A DNA stretch of 64,000 bases from Scalesia atractyloides (taxonomy: Eukaryota; Streptophyta; Magnoliopsida; Asterales; Asteraceae), in NCBI GenBank assembly GCA_947069175.1, contig CAMTDV010000018.1:42048869-42112868 (forward strand), in the 5' to 3' direction. The notes beneath the pieces are model-generated. The model ran no database searches. It had not been told where the DNA came from and saw nothing but the letters and a program-made list of their open reading frames with translations. This document shows, piece by piece, positions 35,101 to 45,305 of the stretch. The stretch's first letter is position 1; each line of letters begins with the position of its first letter. The translations under genes and the position numbers were made by a program.

Positions 35101-35849
35101 CATTTGTTGAAAACTCAACCATTTGACGCAGTAATGCTCTTTTCTTAAACCATATGACGTAAATCAAAATAGGTTGAGAAAAAAATGAGTTTCAAAAGAA
35201 ATGATGACCTTATCAATCGGGATCAACCATCACTACCTAAAAGAGTTGAGTCTTGTCAAACATCCGTCCCACACAATTTGAACCAACATCCTGCACAAAG
35301 GATTTGTCAAACATTTGTTGCACCACAAACCTAGTCCATAGAGGCTATTAGCAACCACCATGCACTAGCCCTACTAAAAGCCAAAGGCAAATAGATACCC
35401 TAATGGGTACAATCATCTCAACAGGAATGTTCAACTTCCAGTTGACCCAGGTGTGAAAGCACTTGTAGAAGGTCAAAAACAACTGTTAGAGATAGTACAA
35501 AAACTTCTTATAAAATGACCAATCTCAATGAGCTTGATACAATGGTTAAGACCTCCAAATCCAAAGCAGATAATGCTTTGGATGATCTTCTAAAGCCACC
35601 CATTCCCCATTATTTGTACAGGAAAATTGTTGCCAATTTGAAAGTGCAAATAGATAATACCATAGCACTTATCTCTATCCAAATAAAAGAAAGAAAATGT
35701 TTCAAAAATGTACAAGAAGGTTTCTAAAGCATTCATATGTTTTACTTAAAACAAGAAAATAAAATTTTGTTCTCATAAACATAGAAAAGATTGATAAAAT
35801 CACCAAACACAAAACACTATTCAAAGGAGTGTAACATCTATTTCAGTGG
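35101..35849 (+). other. Element D stretch after gag, unrecognised
   Basis: A 70-codon frame at 35515-35727 (MTNLNELDTMVKTSKSKADNALDD...) and a preceding piece (PVDPGVKALVEGQKQLLEIVQKLL) look helical and may be the C-terminus of a structural protein. No pol motif is visible. Origin unknown. Confidence 0.35.
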
Positions 35850-36060
35850 TTCTAAACTCTGATTAACCTCGGTTAACCGGTGTTTAAGGTAAAAGAACCA
35901 CTGATTCACTATCCACTGTTTGACTACCAAAGTTCCACTGTTTCATCAAAACTCACCATTGTTTCCACTCAAAACTCTGTTTAACCTAACAGAGGTTTCA
36001 AACTTGGGTTTCCATCCATCTGTGACCTAAAGTCAAACAAATGTTTAAACCACTGATTTA
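35850..36060 (+). repeat. CCACTG-rich motif cluster before element D ORF3
   Basis: Several copies of AACCACTG/CAGTGGTT and CCACTGTT (about 35852, 35898, 35918, 35944, 36050) plus inverted repeats such as CTCTGTT-taacct-AACAGAG near 35973 and CGGTTAACCG near 35873. Position before ORF3 parallels the palindrome arrays of A, B and F, but the motif is less regular. Confidence 0.45.
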
Positions 36061-36355
36061 GTTACTCAAAGGTTTCAAACGGATATTTTAAAAACAGATC
36101 TTTCATATCTTCTATAACAAATAGCAACTGACCACATGGACCAAAAAGGTAACAGTTGTTCAGATGGCATCCCTGTTCCATTAACCCTATAAAAACCCAT
36201 AAGAAACAGAGTTTACATCTATCCTCCATTATTAATAAAACAAAGCATTTGAAAAAAGGAAAACCCTGAATTTGCATCCATCAAACTATGCTTTCAATCA
36301 AAAGATTTGAGCCGTATCTTGTAAAACTCTGAAAAGGTTTGAACTAAAGTTCATC

Positions 36356-37551
36356 ATGGCTCTCGAATTGAAAACTCGTCATAACTACTTACTATATCTT
36401 GTAAAACCCAGCAAGAACACATATTTCCACTCCATCATCGACATCATAAACTCTTCAAAATATCTTTACATCCTCAATGCAAATGCTCCCATCTATCTAA
36501 CCACCCCCACGGAATTTTGGACAAACGCGAAAATTTCGCTTCAAAACAAAGAGCCCTTCCTCATCACCTCCATCATAAATAAGGAAAATGTTGAAATCAC
36601 AGTAGAATCCATCTCCAACATGTTCAGACTACAAGATTTGGATGGTATTCTTTCCCCAAAAATGACTTATAAAAGGAGTTCATAGAAAGTGGCTATGAAG
36701 GTCAAATGGTGGGAACAACACTGTTAAACCAAAGTTCACCAGAAATGAAATTCTTTTTCTAAACCCTTTTGGTTTTCTTGTCTGTAAAGACCACTGCTTT
36801 TAATAAAATTCCCCTAAAAACTCAGTACATGGGGTATGCTATTTTGAGAAATTCAAATCATAAGATATCCCAGACACTATTTATGGATTTGGTAGTAAAC
36901 ATAAAAGCAATCAAGAGAGGAACTGGCAATCCTTTTCTAATCTATCCCCAATTGTTAAGATTTTATGTAAAAAATGTTTTAAGACAAGAAAGCATTGAAC
37001 AAGGTGAAGCACTTTAAAGTAACATTCTTTCAAATGAAACTTTTACACGCATGATGGCCTAAAGCCAAGAAAATGTGGTAAAAGAAAATATTTTACGAAA
37101 CCAAGCAACAACTGTGGAAACATCTGTTGTTGAACCCACTTCTCTTGGTGAACATGGTGCACAACCCAACACTGTGGAACCCACACTAAACACTTCCATA
37201 CAAACCACTTCCATTCACATCCCCAAATCCAAAAGAAAAACTAAAAAGAAAGGATCTCTAGAGGTTGAGATGCCAGAGATACCTGCTGTAACATAAATGC
37301 AACTAACATGTATTGTTACTTCCTCACAACAGATGCAAACTTTTCCACCTCTCCAAACTCCTCACTCATCACCACAAAAGGAGAGTGTTGTAAGCACAAG
37401 GGAACCAAATCGAGGCGGAGATATTTCACTTCAATATCTCTACTCAAGCCCCGCTCCCAGCGCTGCTTCTCTTTCCACACCTCCACCCACTACAAATATT
37501 CCACCATCTTTCCAAAGATTTCTTGATGCAATTGATACAACTGACTTGTAA
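36356..37551 (+). pseudogene. Element D ORF3: accessory protein of unknown function
   Basis: The start at 36356 (MALELKTRHNYLLYLVKP) opens a 109-codon frame with a FWTNAKISL block and ISNMFRLQDLDGIL, the type of N-terminal region seen in accessory frames after pol in plant copia elements (from memory). After frame changes it goes on with LLIKF/NKIPLKTQYMGYAI, FLIYPQLLRFYV, then a Thr/Pro/Ser-rich tail with a basic KSKRKTKKKGS cluster (37221-37260), and ends at TAA 37549. No membrane segment. Resemblance to the ORF3 of A, B and F is in layout more than in residues. Confidence 0.5.
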
Positions 37552-37706
37552 AGTCGCCTAAGTACCTCGAAAACTCCAATACGGATCTATCGTTCGACAC
37601 ATGTGACGTGTGGAATCTACCACGTGAAACGAACCGCTACGTGGGTCGCGAGGCAGAAGGTGTAGGAGAACAGATATGAAAATTGATCTATGAATACACT
37701 TAGTAT
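37552..37706 (+). other. Flank between element D ORF3 and element B
   Basis: Non-coding. The last five bases, AGTAT (37702-37706), are the expected left target duplication of B; the right copy is outside the window. Confidence 0.4.
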
Positions 37707-38127
37707 TGTTAGTACATAATGTCTATGTCTTAGTCTTGGATCGAGTCTATTTAGATTGGGCTAGAATACGTTAAAAATGTCATATTTATGTAAATTGTAG
37801 GACAAGTTCGCCTGGGAAAGTAATGTTGGAACAAGTTCAGCCGAACTTGTTCAAAACAAGTTCGCGCGAACTTTTTATTCCTCCAGCGAACTTGTACTAC
37901 TATATATAAGTGACTTGTGTTTGTTATTTGTAACTTTTGCAACTTTGTCACGATAGAGGCGAAGCTCTGCCCGATCAAGATCTTACATGTAATTGGACTT
38001 TATAATCAATAAACAACATTTAAACGAGTAATATTTGCATATTTGATTAACACGTCACATAGTTTCCGCCTATATGAACGTTAGATACCAAATTAGGTTC
38101 TTGTGCTAATCAAGGAGCGATCTAACA
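37707..38127 (+). repeat. 5' LTR of element B
   Basis: 421 bp, TGTTAGTAC...GATCTAACA. The start is aligned with the A LTR (both have a TGTCTATG block 13 bases in). It carries B-type palindromes upstream of TATATATA (37901-37908) and the GAGGCGAAGCTCTG block near 37946 shared with N. The left boundary is by comparison only, since the 3' copy is not visible. Confidence 0.8.
37803..37895 (+). promoter_or_regulatory. B-type palindrome array upstream of the LTR TATA box
   Basis: Copies at 37803 (half-degenerate), 37832-37849 (CAAGTTCAGCCGAACTTG), 37857-37874 (CAAGTTCGCGCGAACTTT) and a half-site near 37883. TATATATA follows about 18 bp later. Confidence 0.75.
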
Positions 38128-38129
38128 AG

Positions 38130-38143
38130 TGGTATCAGAGCCA
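38130..38143 (+). other. Primer-binding site of element B (tRNA-iMet)
   Basis: TGGTATCAGAGCCA, two bases after the LTR. Confidence 0.9.
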
Positions 38144-38389
38144 CAGATACCTGATTTGGTGAAATCATTGCAATATCTACTCTATTCTACTCATATTTAC
38201 CATTTTTCTTAACTTTTTCAAGAAAAACAATGAACCTACGGATAAAAGTTGCTAAATTTTGAATATGTCATGTAAAATACACTAATGATAAACCGCTGAG
38301 AGTTTCAAGATCAAATTCAAACGAGTTGATGTCAAAAAGTTAAAAAAAAACCATGTTTTACAAACTTGATTTGGTCAAACTTAACATCA

Positions 38390-38703
38390 TGTTCGCTCGA
38401 AATTGATTAAAAATTCACCATTTTTAATCAAGTCCGCCCGAACTTGATTGATATTTCAAGGTTTTTTGATAAAGTCCGCCCAAACTTGTGTCATTCAATT
38501 TTTATCAAGTTCGCCCGAACTTGATTAAACTTTGTTGAAAATCAATTACAAGTTCGCCTGAACTTGATAAATCTCTTGAATTTCATAACAAGTTCACTCG
38601 TACATGTTCCAGGGTAATATTTTCATAATTGTCAACACAAGTTCACCCGAAATTGTGTAAAATTGAATCTGATTTTATGAAACTTCAAGTTCGTCCGAAC
38701 TTG
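38390..38703 (+). repeat. B-type palindrome array in element B leader
   Basis: Seven to eight copies of CAAGTTCG-CC-CGAACTTG variants between PBS and gag: about 38390, 38429, 38473, 38506 (consensus), 38549, 38590, 38636 and 38686, with a step of roughly 40-50 nt. The sequence between copies differs each time. The array ends about 70 bp before the gag ATG. Confidence 0.85.
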
Positions 38704-38770
38704 TCAGTAGTCTAATCATTTTTCGAAGTTTACGAACGTGTTTTTCAATAATATTAGTCAATTTTTCAAG

Positions 38771-41700
38771 ATGGAAGATCTTCACAGTGCGTTTATGACG
38801 GCTTCAGCATCGAATGCTCAAATGGTGAATCAAGTGAACATTGATAACGAGATGGGTACATCTGTGAAACCACCAAAACTCATGTATATGGATGAGTACG
38901 AGGGGTGTAAGAAAAGTTCACTAACTTGGTTCAAGCTACGTATTTTCACAGCTGGATTGCACTAGAGACTGGTTATACATGGCCCAAAGATGAAAATGAT
39001 AATGTTATCGACATAAACAAGTTTTCTACTGTACAAAAGGATGCCTACGTTGCCGAGAAGAAAATGATAAGTTTGATCCAGCAGTCGGTGAAAGAAGATA
39101 TATTGGTGCTTCTACCGGAATATAAGACTACACAAGAACTATGGAAATTCTTGAAGAACAAATACCAGGGAAGTGCAGAAATGGTCAAAATCAAGAAAGC
39201 ACTGATCATGAAGGAATTTGACATATTCACGATGATCAAAGGCGAAACGATGAAACAAATGATCGAAAGGTTTTGTCATCTAAAAGTGATTATGAGGAGA
39301 CATGGGATTGAGAAAACGGAAGAAGAGTACATTGATAAATTGGCTGATGCATTGCCTGAAGGTGAATGGACGACATATCTCATGGTGTTCAAAGAAAGTC
39401 TGAGCTGGGAGTTCTTTAAACTATCCACTTTCATTGATAAGCTGGAGGGGCATGAGATGGAGTTGTTAAAGATAGCCAAATCAAAGAATTCAAACGTTAC
39501 TCAAGATGTAGGGCTCTACTACAAGACAGGAGCTCAAGATAATATCACTAGCCTGAAGATCCAAACCGCTTTTAGTGCGAAACTGAATTCTTCGAATCAT
39601 TCGCCACAGAGTCAAACTCAATCATAACCAAAGATCAGAGTCCCCAGAATTCATCATATTCAAGCACGGGTTCAAATTCTTCATATCAGAATCAATCAAA
39701 TCAGAATAATCAATCGAATGCTGATTCAAATGTGTTTAAATGCAACATTGCAGTAAATTAAACAATTCCGTTTCTGAACAAGTAGCCAAACAACACATGG
39801 CACTTCTTGCCACAGTGTTGGAATCGTATGAAAGTTTGGTGGCTGGGAAAATTGGTAACTCGGAAATGACTGCCGAAGACTATGATCAAGTGGATGAAGA
39901 AGAGCTTGAGCTGATGGACATCAAGTGATCCTTAGCCTTAATCATTCAGAGGGTTACAAAATTTGTTGCTCTAACCGGCAGAGACATCGGGAATTCAAGC
40001 AACAAATTGGGATTCGACAAAACAAAGGCTACTTGCTTCAGATGCCGATAAAAAGGGCACTTCAAAAGAGAATGCAAGAATCCTAAGGCAATTGGAAACT
40101 AAAGTCCATTTGGAGGTGGCAGTGAATACTACAAGAAGTCACTACAATACAAGCCATTCCCAAAGAAGACTCAAGTCGAAATCCAAGAAAAACCATCCAA
40201 CACCACAGAAAAGGCAATGGTTGCTTCAAATGAAGATGACGGTTTTGACTGGAACTCATATATTTCCAAGAAACCCGGAGTTGCTCTAATGACTGAGATC
40301 GTGGAAGACACATCTGCTGAAGATGCAGCTATGAAAGTGCAATGCTAGAAGAATACTTGCAACAAGCAGAAGAAGAGGAAATCTATCATCACACAAAGGT
40401 GCAGACTATCCTTTCTCCTAACATGACTACTAGTTTTGCAGGTTGTTTTGGTGATACAACATCTTCGGAGCATGTTGCTGAGGAGAAACCAGTGGTTGAA
40501 GAAGTCATCAATGTGACTAAAGAAATGAATGAAGAAAACCTCACGGAGATTGCCAACAAAGCTATGATGGCAAATCTAACAAAGGTAGGTCCTGAGGTAA
40601 AAGTTGTAGAAAAGGAGGTGATTAAAGTACAAATCATTGAGGTTGAGAAACCATGTATGAAATGTGTTGAACCTTGTGTTCAATGTGCTGAAAAGTCTCA
40701 ACTCATAAGTGAACTCAATGTGCATAACAACAATTTCAAATATGATTATCGCACAATGAAAGAGGCTTATGATAAACTGAAAGATGATTACAGCAGGCTT
40801 AATAATAATAACATTGAACAACATGACCCGGTGAGAATGTTAAAAGCTACTTTAATGGAAAAACAAAAAGCTATTAACATTTACATAAACAACATTGCTG
40901 AAGTAAAACCAGAACTTCAAGACATGAAAATCAAAACCGAAAGGGTAAGACAGCTTTTGAAAAGCTATACCACGAATGCTTATGTCATCGATCATATTCT
41001 TCCAACCATTTCGTCAGAAGGAGATGATAAGAAAGCAAAAGGTAAGAAACATGGAGATTATAGCAATGTCCACCACCCTTGTGCGAAAAGTATTGTCGCA
41101 AAAGGCTGAAGGGATGGAAAAGGCGCTTAACATTGAACTTTTAACCGAAAAGAAAAATGAGCTGCCTGAGAACATTGATATAACCTATGCAAGTGATGAT
41201 GGCGAAGCAGTGGTTAAAAATGTTGTTGAAAAGGTTTTGAATGAATCTGATGATGGAAGCTATGAGAGCGCCAACTCGAGTTCGAATAATTCTGATTCAC
41301 AATCTGAAGATGACGATACATCATCGGAAGATAGCCTAAGTGATGATCTTAACGTTATCATGCACAAAGTTAAGGATTCTGATAGACTATATTTCGACGA
41401 TAGCTTTTTTATTCGGAATGTGAAAGAAGATCAGCTTGATAAATTCTTCAAACTTGTTAAAGTTTCATCAGAAGATTTGGAAATAAATGAAAAGAAGTTT
41501 TACTCTAAACCTAAAAGAAACGACTACCGAAGAAATGGTGGTGACCTTCCGAACATAGGAGAGCAAGTTTAGGTTTTGATATAGAAGATGAACCGAATAA
41601 GAAAAAGTCACCATTTCGCGAATATATAGATAAAAACATGACATTTGTGTATGGGACTAGTACGGTTCAAGAATAAATTTTGATTGGAAAGCAATCAAAT

Positions 41701-42320
41701 GATGAATTTAAGAAGGAAAAAAGCTTAGGGATAAGGCTAAATCTGCAAGTGGAGTAAAACCCACTAGTGGACATTCTCATGATAATCGGACTTGCTTCAA
41801 ATGCAATGAAGTTGGTCATATTGCTCGCAAGTGTCCGAAATCAAAGCCTGTTTATCCTCGAAAAAAGACAAGTTCACATGTTGAGAAACTTAAGCAACCA
41901 GAGATTGTAAAACCTGTCAAAATTCTAAAAAGGAATGAATCTAAAATCGACGTTACACCTAAAACTGAATCGAAGTTTGAAAATTCAACTTTTGAGAAAG
42001 GTGAAACTCCCAAAACGAACGAAAACAAAGATTCAAGGTTTTATATAAAGAAAGCAAGGGTTAAATCACAATCCTGGATTGCCAAAAAGAAAACAACTTC
42101 ATCTGAAGTTGTTAAGTCTGAGATAGTTGAAACCAAGGTCGACAAAGTGTCTGTTTCAAAAGATAAAACTGAAACTGTCAAACTTTCAAAAGTTAAGAAG
42201 AAAGTTAAGTTTGAAAATGATAATGTCGATGAAGTCTTAGATGGTGAATTTGAGGATGATTATGAAGTTTATTATCCCAAACCCAAGACCAAACAGGCTT
42301 GGGTTGCACTTTTTCACTGA
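38771..42320 (+). pseudogene. gag: Element B gag (large copia Gag with two zinc knuckles)
   Basis: Starts MEDLHSAFMTASASNAQ, with SVKPPKLMYMDEYEG; a frameshift near 38910 leads into WIALETGYTWPKDEN and LLPEYKTTQELWKFLKNKYQ (UBN2-type fold, to about 39480). A first knuckle, CFRCR-stop-KGHFKREC, lies at about 40032-40075. Then come a long Glu/Lys-rich coiled coil (40342-41109), an acidic Ser/Asp segment (41250-41350) and a second knuckle, CFKCNEVGHIARKC, at about 41792-41833. The end is KQAWVALFH with TGA at 42318. About 1,180 codons, much longer than a usual copia Gag. Confidence 0.8.
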
Positions 42321-42329
42321 ATGATAATG

Positions 42330-45305
42330 TGTGCAGGGGCTCCGAAGATCCATATTATCAAAGTGGATTTTGGATAGCGGAGCGTCAAGGCACATGACCT
42401 GGATGAAAGCACTACTCTTTGATATTAAAGCGATTAATGGAGGATATGTAGGCTTCGCTGGAAATCAAGGAGCCGGATTGTAGCTGAAGGAAAGCTTTCG
42501 AATGGTGTGGTATCATTTGATCGTGTGAATTATATCGCCGAGCTAGAGAACAATCTCCTAAGTATCTCACAGATTTTCGATAAGCAATTCACTGTTCATT
42601 TCAATGATAAGGAGTGTATGATTCTTAAGCCGGGTTTCAAGATTCTGGATGATTGGATTCTTATGCGTGCTCCACGCGAAAATGATCTCTACGTTTTAGA
42701 CATGGGTATTGCTACAACATCGTCGAAATCGGCTCAATGTTTTGTCACAAAAGCCACAAAGAAGGATTCAATTCTATGGCACAGAAAAATGGTGCATTAC
42801 ATCTGAGGAAAATGAATTTTCTTGTTCATAAAGATTAAAACGAGGGGGGTGAATCTTTGAAGCTTCCACATGACAGATCATTGTCTTGAATGCAAGAAAG
42901 GGAAGCAGAAAAAAGTCACATCCTAAGAAGATTCTGAATTCTATAAAGTTGCCGCTTGAATGTCTACATATGGATCTTTTCAGTTCGGTGAATGTTCAAA
43001 GTATTTCCGGAGATCTATATTGTTTGGTAGTCACAGATGATTATTCTCGGTATTCATGGGTTTTTTCAAAAGTCTAAAGATGAAACGTTTGAAAATCTAG
43101 TGATTCTCTTCAAGAAGCTCGGAAATCTATATCATCTCCCTGTCAGACGTATTAGAAGTGATAATGGCACGAAATTCAAGAACAACAAGATGAAAGAGTT
43201 TTGCAATGCCAAAGGAATTCTGCACGAATTCAATGCACCGTATACTCCACAACAAAATGGCGTAGCTGAGAGGAAGAATAGAACATTAATCGAAACAGCA
43301 AGAACAATGCTTACAGACTCAAAACTTCCTGTTAGCTTTTGGAGTGAGGCGGTTGCAGCGGCATGCTACACATTGAATAAGGTCTTAACTATCAAACCGA
43401 CTAAAAAGACTTGCTTTGAAATGATCAACCGAAGGAAACCAAATCTGAAATATCTAGAACCGTTTGGTGCACCGTGTACAGTGATTGATCAAGATGGTAA
43501 GTTTGGTGCTAAAACGCATGAAGGTTTCTTTGTCGGATATGCTAGTCCGCTAAGGAGGGTTTATATTCATGCATTGAGAAGGGTGGTCGAAGCATAAAAC
43601 GTTGATTGCTTTCGGTACACAACTCCTATTCAAAGAAAAGGCGACACGTGGTTGTTCAATTACCAAGATTTGTGGAAGTCATTCGACTTGCCAGAAGAAC
43701 CGTCTGATGAAGAACTTGCAGCTCTTAATTATCTACAACAGTCGGCTAACCAAGAAGAGATTATAAGACCAATTGTGGTTAATCATCCCACTGTTGGTAC
43801 TTCGTCTTCTGGTGCAGGTCCGAGTAATAGTGGTGTTCCGGTTGAACAAGTTTCTGAAGCAGAAGTAGAACCTATTACAACTCCAGCAAATATTTCCACT
43901 GAACCAGGAAATGCAACTACAGAGCCCAATATCCCTCAGAATCAGAATTCTGACTCTGATGAAGCTCCGACTTTCAATGAAGATGGAGAATCCTCTTCCG
44001 ATGAAGAATCCGAGCAGATAACAAGCATGTTGAATCAATCTGCTGGCCCGAGCAATCAAAATGAAGCTACATCTAGTGCTCCTGATGTTGATTTGATCGT
44101 TGATCTGAGTATTTCAAATCAGAGTAGTACGGTTGATGTTCCTAGTGAGGAGATGCCACGATCTTATTCATATCATCCTTCAACAAACATTATTGGAGAG
44201 TTACAGACTAGTGTGCAAACAAGAAGTCAAATCAACAAAGCATTAAGTTGTTTCTATACTCGAGTGGCTCCGACTCAAGACTATTGTTATTATTCATGTT
44301 TCATATCTCAAATAAAGCCGAAGACAGTGAATAAAGCTCTGGGTGATAGCAATGCAGGAAGAGTTGTTACAGTTTGAGAAACTAGGAGTCTGGAGACTTG
44401 TTAACTTACCACCAAAGCAAAAAGCAATAGACACGAAGTGGATCTTCAAGTGCAAGAGAGATGATCGAGGTGTGATAGTTAGAAACAAAGCTTGGTTGGT
44501 TGTCAAAGTTTTCCACTAGCAAGAAGGAATTGACTATACGGTAGTTTATGCACCGGTTACACGATTAGAGTCAGTCTGCATATTCCTTGCATTCGTAGCT
44601 TGGAAAGGTTTTAAAGTGTACCAGTTAGATGTGAAATCCGCATTTCTCTATGACGCGAACAAGTGTACGTCGGCCAACCACCGGGGTTCGTCGATCTGCT
44701 GAACAAGAAAAAAGCTTATCTCCTAGAAAAGCCTTATACGGATTACATCAAGCCCCGCCGAGCTTGGTACGAGATGTTATCTCAACATCTCGTTGGAAAC
44801 GGCTTTACTAGAGGCACAATGGATAGTACATTGTTTACCAAAGAAGTCGGAAGCCATCTAATCGTTGTACAAATCTATGTGGACGATATCATCTTTGGTT
44901 CAACGGATGATAGTCTTTGCAAAGAAGTCAAGAAGATAATGAAGAAGAAGTTCGAAATGTCTTCTATGGGTGAAATGAAATTCTTCCTCGGGTTACAAGT
45001 TGATCAGTTACTAGATGGCATATCCATTCATCAAACAAAATACGTTCTTGATATTCTGAAGAAGTTTGAAATGGATAGCTCGAAGCCGCTTTCTACTCCT
45101 CTGGCGTTGAATCACGGAATTTGCATCGATGAAACAGGAACCAAAGTGGATGATACGCTCTATCAGTTGATGATAGGATTTCTTATGTATCTGACGGCAT
45201 CTCGCCCAGATATCATGTATCCTACCTGTCTTTGCGCTAGACATAAGTCCAGTCCCAGAGTGTCTCACATGCAAATAGTCAAGAGAATATTTTGTTACCT
45301 GAAGG
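42330..45305 (+). pseudogene. pol: Element B pol, part 1: protease, integrase, RT
   Basis: Copia order is preserved. Protease: ILDSGASRHMTW near 42365-42405, catalytic DSG intact. GAG-pre-integrase: ILWHRKMVH near 42770. Integrase zinc site: CLECKKGKQKK near 42880. Core: HMDLF (Asp), RSDNGTKF (Asp) and GVAERKNRT (Glu), 42965-43290, with a frameshift near 43065. An acidic Ser/Pro linker is at 43650-44340. RT has TKWIFKCKRDD, YQLDVKSAFLYD and YVDD at 44875-44886. G2 breaks the gene at 45305 just after KRIFCYLK. Frameshifts near 44510 and 44650 also disable it. Confidence 0.9.
45301..45305 (+). repeat. Target-site duplication of G2 (left)
   Basis: GAAGG, repeated at 56860-56864. The RT-RNase H reading of element B continues across the two copies, which confirms the insertion. 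Confidence 0.95.

Larger units (their letters stand above)
21691..37706 (+). mobile_element. Element D: copia with gag and ORF3 but no pol, split by G1
   Basis: Order: LTR, PBS, gag part 1 (22244-22517), insertion G1, gag part 2 (33333-35100), unassigned stretch, motif-rich spacer (35850-36060) and ORF3 (36356-37551). Element B is inserted after it at 37707. No integrase, RT or RNase H was found between gag and ORF3, so D looks like a pol-less derivative. The given end is only where B begins; the true end lies beyond B, outside the window. Confidence 0.7.

Noticed and set aside
36356..36685. Possible host gene
   Set aside because: The frame continues in pieces with the layout of retrotransposon ORF3 and is followed by another element. 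No intron-exon structure of a host gene seen.
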